The notes under the pieces: model-generated
The model's input: the letters and a program-made list of their open reading frames with translations, nothing else
Database searches by the model: none
What the model was told of the DNA's origin: nothing
From: Pseudomonadota bacterium
GTDB lineage: Bacteria > Myxococcota > Polyangia > Polyangiales > Polyangiaceae
DNA length: 16,740 nucleotides
Direction of reading: 5' to 3'
NCBI GenBank assembly: GCA_023419055.1
Contig: JAEZYO010000004.1
Coordinates: forward strand, 1-16,740
Shown: piece after piece, positions 1-6,638 of the stretch
How the letters are laid out: each line of letters opens with the position of its first letter
How positions within the stretch are numbered: position 1 is the first letter of the stretch
Made by a program: the position numbers and the translations under genes

Positions 1-609
1 CTCCATGGTGTCCAGGTCCTCGAACACCGCGAAGCCTCCTCCACCAAAGTCGACACCGACCCAGGGGTAGTAGCCGACGGGTCTCAACGTGACCATGCCG
101 TGCCCGGGCAGGTGCACCGACTCATTCGGCATGGCTGACGTGATCTCATCCTGGACCTTTCGTAGGCCCTCGGCATCGAGTGCACGAGCCGACGCGGGCG
201 TCAGCGCCTCGACGCGTGCAGCACGCTCTCGGATGGCGTTCCTGACCGCTTCCCAGCGCGGGCCGCGCCGGTCCAGCATCAAGGCCCAGGCCGCGACCAA
301 GAAGAGCAGATTCACCCCTATCGCGATGCGCAGGACTCGAAACACCGCGCGTGACTCGGGATGCCGCTCCCCTCGACCCGCTGCGATCATGAGCGCGGGA
401 GTGCCGGTCATGAGGAGCAGCCAGGGAACCGCGTCCCGCATCATGTCGAAGATTGGCGGGTCACCGGGGAAGTTCCAGGGCGGCTGGCGCAAGCCCAGCG
501 TCACGACGAATACGTACGCCAGCGCGAAGACGGCCAGCCCACCCAACACGCCCCCCACCACGCCCGTGACGACTCCGGCCCCGCGAAGGATCGCGCGGAA
601 CCGGTCCAT
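1..609 (-). CDS. Membrane protein, C-terminus cut by window edge, last visible gene of the ABC importer operon
   Basis: A reading frame starts at ATG 609 and stays open for 203 codons to the left edge, so the C-terminus is missing. Residues 11-40 form a glycine/valine-rich hydrophobic segment. Residues 61-78 (around PWLLLMTGTPALMIAAG) and 92-112 are two more likely membrane helices. After these comes a charged, probably soluble part (residues 113-203) with a GVDFGGGGFAVFEDLD stretch at the visible end. The start lies two bases after the stop of the ATPase gene, with no Shine-Dalgarno sequence, which suggests translational coupling. I do not recognise the family. Position suggests either an accessory of the importer or a passenger of the operon, and nothing in the sequence decides between them. 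Third-position GC and operon fit make the reading frame itself fairly secure. Confidence 0.75.
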   Translation of the reverse strand, partial: MDRFRAILRGAGVVTGVVGGVLGGLAVFALAYVFVVTLGLRQPPWNFPGDPPIFDMMRDAVPWLLLMTGTPALMIAAGRGERHPESRAVFRVLRIAIGVNLLFLVAAWALMLDRRGPRWEAVRNAIRERAARVEALTPASARALDAEGLRKVQDEITSAMPNESVHLPGHGMVTLRPVGYYPWVGVDFGGGGFAVFEDLDTME

Positions 610-611
610 CG

Positions 612-1439
612 TTACTGCGCGGCGACGACCGCTGCGCTGCTCGGGTCGCGCTTGATCCACTCGCGGTGGACGTCGGGGATGTCTTCCAGGAGCTGGCGCG
701 TGACCGGGCTCGACGGAGTCTGCGTCACCTGATCCGGCGGGCCTTGCTCCACGATCTTGCCCTTGTCCATGATGAAGATCGTGTCCGACACGTAATACGC
801 AAGACCGATGTCGTGCGTGACGAAGACGATCGTCATGTCGAGCTCTTGCTTGAGCTTCATCAGGTAGTCGAGGATGTTCGCGCGGCTGCACGCGTCGACC
901 ATGCTGGTCGGCTCGTCCGCGATGAGCACCTGCGGGCGCAGCACGAAGATGCGCGCGAGCAGCATACGCTGCATCTGGCCGCCCGAGAGCTCGAACGGGA
1001 ACTTGCCCTCGATTTCCTTGGGCTTGATGTTCACCGCGAGAAGGGCCTGATCGACGCGATCCTCCATCTCCTTGTCGCTCGGCTTGTTCTTGAACAAGCG
1101 GAACGAGCTCTTGAGCTGGGAGCGGATGGTGAAGAACTGATTGAACGCCGAGAAGGGGTCCTGAAAGACCGCCTGCACCTGACGCCAGTGCTCGCGGGCG
1201 TCCGGCTCGGCGCTGATCGACTTGCCGTTGAAGGTGAGCTCACCGGAGGTCGGCTTCTCGAGCCGGAGCAGAAGCTTCGCCAGCACGGTCTTGCCGCAGC
1301 CCGACTGCCCCACGATCGAGACGATCTCGCGGTCTCGAATCTTGAAGTCGACGTTGTCGACCGCGCGCACGAGCTTGTCGCCGTGACCGAAGGTCCGGGA
1401 AAGGCCGCGCCCCTCGAACTTGATCACGTCATTGGGCAT
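612..1439 (-). CDS. ABC transporter ATP-binding protein, OppF/DppF type
   Basis: A 275-residue nucleotide-binding subunit that would hydrolyse ATP on the cytoplasmic face of a peptide/nickel/oligosaccharide (Opp/Dpp) class importer. Visible motifs are Walker A GQSGCGKT (44-51), the Q-loop around VFQDP (Gln93), the signature LSGGQ (151-155), Walker B VLIADE (171-176, catalytic Glu176) and the H-loop THD (His209). The D-loop reads SMVD rather than the usual SALD. The cysteine-bearing oligo_HPY tail found on many Opp ATPases is absent, while the partner ATPase has it. The gene overlaps the upstream ATPase by 11 bases, and a good GAGGT ribosome site inside that gene fixes the ATG at 1439. The pair would act as a heterodimer. 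The family is certain. The transported substrate cannot be read from the ATPase. Confidence 0.95.
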   Translation of the reverse strand: MPNDVIKFEGRGLSRTFGHGDKLVRAVDNVDFKIRDREIVSIVGQSGCGKTVLAKLLLRLEKPTSGELTFNGKSISAEPDAREHWRQVQAVFQDPFSAFNQFFTIRSQLKSSFRLFKNKPSDKEMEDRVDQALLAVNIKPKEIEGKFPFELSGGQMQRMLLARIFVLRPQVLIADEPTSMVDACSRANILDYLMKLKQELDMTIVFVTHDIGLAYYVSDTIFIMDKGKIVEQGPPDQVTQTPSSPVTRQLLEDIPDVHREWIKRDPSSAAVVAAQ

Positions 1440-2403
1440 AGTTGCACCTCACGCTGCGGTCCGCGAGGATGCGGAGCGGCTGCTTGTCGATCTTGCACTC
1501 GGGCCGGGAGCTCGGGCAGCGCTCGGCGAAGCGGCAACCCGGGGGCGGCGTCGCCAGGTTCGGCGGCGCACCCTCGATGGCGATGGGCTTCTTGTGCTTC
1601 TGGCCCGGCTCGGCGGAGAGCATCGAGCCCATGAGCGCCTGGCTGTACGGCTGGCGGCCGTCGAAAATCACCTGCTCGGTCGTGCCGAACTCGACGAACT
1701 CGCCCGCGTACATCACCGCGATCTTGCTCGAGACGTGGCGGAGCAAGGGGAGCTCGTGCGTGATGAAGAGCATGCTCGAGATGATGCCCTCGTCCATCAG
1801 GTCGAACAGGAGCTTGATCACGGCCTTCTGCGTCGAGACGTCGAGCGCCGAGGTCGGCTCGTCCGCGATCACGAGCTTTGGGTTGAGGAGCGTGGAGATG
1901 CCGATGACGACGCGCTGCTTGGTGCCGCCCGGGAGCTGCACCGGGTAGCTGTTCAGGACCTCGTCCGCCTTCATGCCGATGCGGTCGAAGCGCTGGCGCA
2001 GGCGATCGTAGATCTCCTTCTTGTCCGCCTTCTCGTCGTGGCTCAGGATCATGTCCGCCGCGAGATCCTTGATCTTGCGGGTCGGGTTGAGCGAGTTGAG
2101 CGCGCCCTGCGGGATCATCGCGATCTGGCGGCCGAGCACGTCCCTGCGGATCTGCTCCGGCGTAAGACCGATGATGCTCTTGCCCTCGATCCGCACGTCC
2201 CCCGAAGTGTGATGGAGCGGCGGGATGTAGAGCCCCATGCAGCCGGAGACCAGCGTGGTCTTGCCGCAGCCCGACTCGCCCGCGATGCCGAGGATCTCGC
2301 CCTGCTTGAGCGAGAACGACACGCCGTCCACCGCCTGGATCTTGGTGCCGAAGCGGGTCAGGTAGTGGACCCTGAGGTCCACGACGTCGAGAACTGCCGA
2401 CAT
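1429..2403 (-). CDS. ABC transporter ATP-binding protein, OppD/DppD type
   Basis: A 324-residue ATPase subunit of the same importer. It shows Walker A GESGCGKT (42-49), the Q-loop MIPQG (Gln99), Walker B LVIADE (177-182), the D-loop SALD and His216 in the H-loop. The C-terminus carries the oligo_HPY region typical of Opp/Dpp ATPases, with cysteines at 290, 296, 303 and 320 (pattern GCRFAERC...RCNY). The signature loop reads LPGGT (157-161) instead of LSGGQ. The Ser-to-Pro change is unusual because that serine contacts ATP across the dimer interface. The open frame extends far upstream, but the true start is ATG 2403, preceded by GAGGAAG at good spacing and two bases after the permease stop. 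Its stop overlaps the next ATPase start by 11 bases. Confidence 0.95.
   Translation of the reverse strand: MSAVLDVVDLRVHYLTRFGTKIQAVDGVSFSLKQGEILGIAGESGCGKTTLVSGCMGLYIPPLHHTSGDVRIEGKSIIGLTPEQIRRDVLGRQIAMIPQGALNSLNPTRKIKDLAADMILSHDEKADKKEIYDRLRQRFDRIGMKADEVLNSYPVQLPGGTKQRVVIGISTLLNPKLVIADEPTSALDVSTQKAVIKLLFDLMDEGIISSMLFITHELPLLRHVSSKIAVMYAGEFVEFGTTEQVIFDGRQPYSQALMGSMLSAEPGQKHKKPIAIEGAPPNLATPPPGCRFAERCPSSRPECKIDKQPLRILADRSVRCNYAQ
1446..1450 (-). promoter_or_regulatory. Ribosome binding site for the second ATPase gene
   Basis: GAGGT on the minus strand, six bases before ATG 1439. It lies inside the end of the preceding ATPase gene, so the downstream gene has its own strong initiation site despite the 11-base overlap. 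This supports equal production of the two ATPase subunits (inference). Confidence 0.7.
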
Positions 2404-2405
2404 GC

Positions 2406-3242
2406 TCACTTCCTCAAGCGGGGGTTGAACACGCCTTCCATGGCCGTGTTGATGACGTAGAGCGAAAAGGCGATGACGGCCACGAGCACCATGGCCGGCA
2501 TGAAGGCCCACCAGGCGCCGTCCGTCAGGGCCTCGTTGGAGCGTGCGTCGTTCAAGATCTTGCCGAGCGACACCGAGTCGTACGGGCCGAGGCCGAGCAT
2601 GCTGATGGTTGCCTCCGAAAGGATGCCGGTCGCCGTCTGCAGGATGAACACCATGAAGATGTAAGACAGCAGGTACGGCAGGATATGTAGCACCACGATC
2701 TCGAGCGTGCCGTAGCCGTTGATTCGGGCGAGGCTCACGTGGTCGCGCGCCCGCAAGCTCGACGATTGGGCGCGGACCGCGCGGGCGCTCCAGGTCCAGG
2801 TCGTGCCGCCGATGAGGAGCGCGATGAGTGTGAGGCTTCGACCCTCCTCCAGGCTGCTCGAGATGAGGATCAGCACGATGAGGGTCGGGATGACCAGGAA
2901 GAGGTTCGTCCCGGCGGTCAAGATGTCGTCCAGGAGGCCGCCCTTGTAGCCGCCGTACACGCCGATGAGCGTGCCGACGATGGTAGCCACGATGCCCGCC
3001 AAGAACCCGACGTAGAGCGAGGACTGCAGGCCCTTGATCAGCATGGCCAGCATGTCGATGCCCATGTGATCGGTGCCGAGCAGGTGGTCCGAGGAGGGCG
3101 GCAGGTAGGGCAACCCCACGCGGGTCGTCGCGTCGTACTGGGTGAAGAGCGGGCCCAGGACGGCGAGGAGCAACGTGAGGACGAAGAGGCCGGCGCCGAG
3201 AAGGAAGCCGGGGTTCTTGAGGAGACCCTTGAAGATCTTCAT
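2406..3242 (-). CDS. ABC transporter permease, OppC/DppC type
   Basis: A 278-residue inner-membrane permease. The N-terminus (residues about 14-34) is a first membrane helix, followed by a periplasmic segment containing DHLLGTDHMGIDMLAMLIKG. The phrase LLGTDHMGID matches the LGTDxxGrD motif that is characteristic of the OppC/DppC family. Further hydrophobic helices follow (about 75-97, 112-128, 136-150, 185-210 and 245-265). The cytoplasmic coupling loop RINGYGTLEIVVLHILP occupies the place of the EAA loop, with the usual HILP ending but without the canonical EAA start. It starts three bases after the OppB-like stop and ends two bases before the OppD-like start. Together with the OppB-type subunit it forms the membrane pore. 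Family assignment is secure. Confidence 0.94.
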   Translation of the reverse strand: MKIFKGLLKNPGFLLGAGLFVLTLLLAVLGPLFTQYDATTRVGLPYLPPSSDHLLGTDHMGIDMLAMLIKGLQSSLYVGFLAGIVATIVGTLIGVYGGYKGGLLDDILTAGTNLFLVIPTLIVLILISSSLEEGRSLTLIALLIGGTTWTWSARAVRAQSSSLRARDHVSLARINGYGTLEIVVLHILPYLLSYIFMVFILQTATGILSEATISMLGLGPYDSVSLGKILNDARSNEALTDGAWWAFMPAMVLVAVIAFSLYVINTAMEGVFNPRLRK

Positions 3243-3245
3243 GGC

Positions 3246-4313
3246 CTACTCGCTCCTCGCTTCGGCGGCGCGGATGCGCGGGTCGAGGATGCCGATGAGA
3301 ACGTCGACGCTGAAGTTGGCGATCAGCACGCAAACGGTGATGAGGAGCGTGCACCCGGTGATGACCGGGTAATCCGCGCCCTGGATGGCCCCCAGGATGG
3401 CGAGGCCGAGCCCGGGGTAGCTGAAGATGATCTCGGTGACGAGCGCGCCGCCCACCATCGCGCCGAGCGCGAGGGCGAGGCCGGTGAGCTGCGGCAGCAT
3501 GGCGTTCCGGAACATGTAGAGCAGGATCTTGCTCTCCTTGATGCCGAGGAGCTTCGCGTACTTCACGTAGTCGGTGCCAAGCTCGTAGATGCACATCGAG
3601 CGCATGCCGATGGCCTGACCACCGAGGACGAGCAGGAAGACCGAGAGGAAGGGCAAGAGGTAGTAGTAGCTCGCGCTCTTCAAGAACTCCCAGCTGAGCG
3701 TCGGGATCATGCCCTCGTCGTAGCCGCCGAGCGGCGGGAACCACTCGAGGCGAATGCCAAAGATGTAGACGAGCAGGATGCCGAAGCAGAACGCCGGCAC
3801 CGCGCTCGCGAGCAGGGCCATGGGGTAGACCACCCGGTCGAAGACGCCGCGTTTGTAAGCGGCGAGCGCGCCGAGCAGGTTGCCGATGATCCAGCCGAAC
3901 ACGATGGTCGGGAGCTGAATCGCGAGCGTCCAGGGCAGCGCCGTCTTGATGATCTCGCTCACCCGCTTCGGGTGCTGCAGGATCGATGTCCCGAGGTCGC
4001 CCTTCAGGCTCATGCCGAGGTAGCTGCCGAACTGGGAGAACAGCGAGGCGCGCACGGGCTTGCCGGCGGCGTCACGCACGATCTGGCCCTGCCCGTCGAG
4101 CTCGACCAGGCCGAACTCCTTCAGGTACTGCTCTTCCTTCTCTCGCGCGGCCTTGGCGTCGAGGTTGCCCGCGCGCGCCATGATCGCGTCCACGGGGTTC
4201 GCGTCGCCGAGGCGAGGCAGGAAGAAGTTGATGGTCACCGCGACCAGGAAGGTCGCGAAGTACCAACCCATGCGCTTGAGGAGGTGGCGGAGTTGCGGAT
4301 GATTCTTGAGCAT
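3246..4313 (-). CDS. ABC transporter permease, OppB/DppB type
   Basis: A 355-residue permease whose first membrane helix spans about residues 14-31 (YFATFLVAVTINFFLP). Helices continue in the C-terminal two thirds, and the cytoplasmic coupling loop YAKLLGIKESKILLYMFRN ends in the family's RNAMLP. Between the first helix and the core lies a long hydrophilic insertion (about residues 35-105) containing a charged AKAAREKEEQYLKEFGL helix. OppB proteins have a shorter periplasmic stretch after PGDP; here the equivalent reads LGDANPVD. The insertion may contact the binding protein (inference). The gene begins nine bases after the binding-protein stop and is followed three bases later by the second permease gene. 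The start ATG 4313 has no strong ribosome site, consistent with coupling. Confidence 0.94.
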   Translation of the reverse strand: MLKNHPQLRHLLKRMGWYFATFLVAVTINFFLPRLGDANPVDAIMARAGNLDAKAAREKEEQYLKEFGLVELDGQGQIVRDAAGKPVRASLFSQFGSYLGMSLKGDLGTSILQHPKRVSEIIKTALPWTLAIQLPTIVFGWIIGNLLGALAAYKRGVFDRVVYPMALLASAVPAFCFGILLVYIFGIRLEWFPPLGGYDEGMIPTLSWEFLKSASYYYLLPFLSVFLLVLGGQAIGMRSMCIYELGTDYVKYAKLLGIKESKILLYMFRNAMLPQLTGLALALGAMVGGALVTEIIFSYPGLGLAILGAIQGADYPVITGCTLLITVCVLIANFSVDVLIGILDPRIRAAEARSE

Positions 4314-4322
4314 GGCGCGTTC

Positions 4323-6137
4323 TCAGGAACCGCTGGCCGGCTTGAGCTCCCACAAGATCGCAGTGCCCATGCGGTCGCCCGGAAGCTGAGGTGGAAGGAA
4401 GGGGCGTTCGGAAGTGGGGAAGTTCTGCCACTTCTTGGTGCTAAATTCGTAGAACTGATCGGGGCGGTAGACGAGCGGCAAGGTGGGCTGATGCTTCATG
4501 TAGAGGATGTTCAGCTCCTTGTAGGCCGCCGCGAGCGCCGCCTCGTCCTTGAGCTTCGGGATCTCGAAGAGCAGCTCGTCGAAGCGCTTCTCGTAGCCAG
4601 GCGCGCTCGGATCGTTGAAGCGACCGAGGTTCTTGTACATCTTCTCGCCTTCCGGCTTGAAGTCCTTGGTCGTCACCACGGCGTCGAAGCGCGACCACGG
4701 CTTCGAGGGCGTCGGCGCCGAAGCGGGGGTCAACATCAGGAGGTCGAAGTCGCCGGTGTTCTGCACCGTCCAGTAGAGGCTCGCGTCGATGAAGCGCTCG
4801 CGCGCGTCGATACCGACGGCGCGCATGCTCTTCACCACGATGCGCACGATCACCTCCCAGTCGCTCCAGCCCGTCGGCGACTTGATGAAGACGGTCGGAA
4901 CCTTCTTACCGCTCTTGTCGCGCGTCTCGACGAGCTCGCCTTCGTCGTTGAAGATGGGCTGATAGCCGCCTTCCTTGAGCTCGGCCTTCGCGCGCTCCGG
5001 GTCGAACACCGTGGCGCCGTACTGCTTCGCGTCCTCTTCCGAGTAGTACTTGCCCTCGAGCCCGAACGGCAGGATGAGCCCCGGCTTGAGCGGCTCGCTG
5101 TAGCCGGAGACCGCGAGCTCGCGGATGTCCCGGTAGTTGATGGAGAACGCCATCGCGCGGCGGAGGTGCACGTCGTCGAGCGGCTTGTGCTTGACGTTGA
5201 TGTGCAACATCGGGATGGCCGACGGCGAGAAGAACGGCTCCTTCTCGTACCAGCTGTGCACGCCCTTCTTCTGCTTGAGCCAGATGCGCGGCACGAAGGT
5301 GGACGACGCGTCGAGCCGGCCTTGCTGGAGCGCGATGCTGAAGGCGTCGTTGCTCTTGTAGATGGGGTGGACGACGTACTTGGGGGCCGGCTTCTTGCCG
5401 TCGTGCAGCACCTTGATGCCCCAGTAGTTGTCGTCACGCACGACCACCACCTTCTCGCCCGAGAAGGAGTGGAGCTTGTACGGCCCCGAGGCGACCGGAT
5501 CTTTGTCGAACTTGAGCTTGTTGAACTCGTCGATGTTGTTGTTGAGCCGCGAGAGCTCGGGCTCGATGACGTGCTGCGGGACGATGCGCACGTCCTGGAG
5601 AGCGTCCAGCACGACGAGCGGGTTCTGCTGCTTCTTGTCGAGGACGAACTCGACGCGACGGTCGTCGAGCTGCTTGACCTCTTCGATGTAACCCCAGAGC
5701 GGCGCGACCGGGTGACCCGGGAAGCGCTTGCCGAGCTCGAACGTGTACTTGACGTCGAGCGCCGTGAGCGGCTTGCCGTCGTTCCAGTGCGTCCCCGGAT
5801 TCAGCTCGACCTCGATCGCGCCTTCCTTCTGCGTGTACGACCGAGCGAGCAGCGGCTCGAGCTTGCCGTTCAGCGGGTTGTAGAAGAACAGGCTCTCGTA
5901 GAGCAGGTTCACGCCCGGCATGCTCGGCCAGTCCATCCAGCCGAGCAGCGGGTTGAACGTCGAGGGCTCACCCCACTGGCGGCCGCCGACGTAGAGCGTC
6001 TGGTCACGGGGGAAAGTGCTGGCGCTCGCGGCGTCGTCCTTGTCGCGCGCGACGCGACACGAGGACGAGGCGAGGCCGAGCAAAAGGAGGCTGCAAGCTA
6101 GCGCTCGCGAGAGGCGCGGTCGAACCATCGTCTTCAC
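4323..6137 (-). CDS. Extracellular solute-binding protein, family 5 (SBP_bac_5), probable lipoprotein
   Basis: A 604-residue periplasmic or lipid-anchored binding protein that would deliver ligand to the two permeases. The N-terminus has basic residues, a hydrophobic stretch (ALACSLLLLGLA) and Cys27 in SSSC, a weak lipobox. Family 5 landmarks follow: TFNPLLGW near the mature start, LYESLFFYNP, LNPGTHWNDGKPLTALDVKYTF, VASGPYKL and HLRRAMAFSIN. GTG 6137 is preferred over ATG 6128 because AAGGGA sits just upstream of the GTG, and a promoter lies further upstream. The protein is longer than typical DppA/OppA. C-terminal phrases such as WQNFPTSERPFLPPQ and the internal TGWSDWEV recall, from memory, family 5 proteins that bind cello-oligosaccharides. 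Peptide and sugar ligands are both possible. Confidence 0.93.
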   Translation of the reverse strand: MKTMVRPRLSRALACSLLLLGLASSSCRVARDKDDAASASTFPRDQTLYVGGRQWGEPSTFNPLLGWMDWPSMPGVNLLYESLFFYNPLNGKLEPLLARSYTQKEGAIEVELNPGTHWNDGKPLTALDVKYTFELGKRFPGHPVAPLWGYIEEVKQLDDRRVEFVLDKKQQNPLVVLDALQDVRIVPQHVIEPELSRLNNNIDEFNKLKFDKDPVASGPYKLHSFSGEKVVVVRDDNYWGIKVLHDGKKPAPKYVVHPIYKSNDAFSIALQQGRLDASSTFVPRIWLKQKKGVHSWYEKEPFFSPSAIPMLHINVKHKPLDDVHLRRAMAFSINYRDIRELAVSGYSEPLKPGLILPFGLEGKYYSEEDAKQYGATVFDPERAKAELKEGGYQPIFNDEGELVETRDKSGKKVPTVFIKSPTGWSDWEVIVRIVVKSMRAVGIDARERFIDASLYWTVQNTGDFDLLMLTPASAPTPSKPWSRFDAVVTTKDFKPEGEKMYKNLGRFNDPSAPGYEKRFDELLFEIPKLKDEAALAAAYKELNILYMKHQPTLPLVYRPDQFYEFSTKKWQNFPTSERPFLPPQLPGDRMGTAILWELKPASGS

Positions 6138-6176
6138 GAAATCCCTTTATGTTTCGGGCGAAGCGGGCAGCCCGGA

Positions 6177-6205
6177 GCAGTACGAGGACCACAGTCCCGC
6201 GTCAA
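6177..6205 (-). promoter_or_regulatory. Predicted sigma-70-type promoter of the ABC importer operon
   Basis: On the minus strand there is TTGACG (6200-6205), a 17-base spacer and TACTGC (6177-6182). The -35 hexamer matches the consensus at five of six bases. The -10 is weaker, with TA at the start. Transcription would begin near 6170, giving a leader of about 33 bases before GTG 6137. No other convincing promoter was found in the 205-base gap 6138-6342. Confidence 0.5.
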
Positions 6206-6342
6206 GAGCGAAACCGGTTCCAGGTCAGGGGCCTCGGCATGTGTCCGGAGCAGAAGTTACCGCTCGCACCTGACGATGGAGCACCGCATCGTACGTCGTC
6301 TGCGACGGGTCGCGGGGACGATCCGCCGCTCGCGCGTCAGGC

Positions 6343-6540
6343 TCAGATTGAAGCGCTCGTCGAGACCCCGTCAGGCGCCAGAAGGTCGGTGATGCGCTGG
6401 AGGCGGGTGAGGTCCTTCGCGAGCACCCTCTGCAGCTCTCGCTTCTCCGTGTGCGCGAGCTCCACCGCGACCTCGTGCGTGTGCTGCACGAGCTGCTCAT
6501 GTAGGAACTCGGCATCCTCTTTCGTGAGCTCGAAGGTCAT
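6343..6540 (-). CDS. Small conserved-looking hypothetical protein, helical/coiled-coil
   Basis: Starting at ATG 6540 this encodes 65 residues beginning MTFELTKEDAEFLHEQL. The whole chain is charged and amphipathic, with leucine/valine spacing suited to a pair of helices: LHEQLVQHTHEVAVELAHT, then KRELQRVLAKDLTRLQRITDLL. It has no signal peptide and no membrane segment. The layout resembles short uncharacterised proteins in many proteobacteria that have an acidic first helix followed by a KREL(Q/R)xxL helix. That is recollection, not a search result. An in-frame GTG at 6570 would add ten residues, but neither start has a clear ribosome site. ATG was chosen because the extra MRRVLILRFV segment does not fit the family look. 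It diverges from the VWA gene and shares a short control region with it. Confidence 0.6.
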   Translation of the reverse strand: MTFELTKEDAEFLHEQLVQHTHEVAVELAHTEKRELQRVLAKDLTRLQRITDLLAPDGVSTSASI

Positions 6541-6581
6541 GACGAATCGCAATATGAGCACGCGCCTCACGGGGCGAAAGG

Positions 6582-6621
6582 GGCTCGGGACGGCCCGTCG
6601 CAGGTGGTCTCTTCCCGAGCC
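6582..6621. promoter_or_regulatory. Inverted repeat in divergent intergenic region
   Basis: GGCTCGGGA at 6582-6590 and TCCCGAGCC at 6613-6621 are perfect 9-base inverted arms with a 22-base spacer. They sit between the small helical gene (start 6540) and the VWA gene (start 6639). They could be an operator, or a hairpin in the VWA leader. No T-run follows, so it does not look like an intrinsic terminator. Confidence 0.4.
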
Positions 6622-6638
6622 GCCGCGCCCGTGCTGAC

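Noticed and set aside
666..1634. A 322-codon plus-strand frame
   Set aside because: It is antisense to the two ATPase genes, with Leu/Arg/Asp/His-rich composition and no recognisable domain.
2404..3744. Upstream extension of the OppD-like ATPase frame
   Set aside because: The extra part is Arg/His/Pro-rich out-of-frame translation of the permease genes. ATG 2403 with a GAGGAAG site gives a normal ATPase N-terminus.
2739..6101. A 1120-codon open frame on the plus strand
   Set aside because: It is antisense to the permease and binding-protein genes. Long shadow frames are expected in GC-rich DNA. The protein is a charged, Arg/Glu/Val-rich run without domains, and the other strand has complete families.
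6138..6342. Possible intrinsic terminator or riboswitch before the binding-protein gene
   Set aside because: Only a short CGGG/CCCG hairpin in the leader and no T-run; the structure is too small to call in GC-rich DNA.
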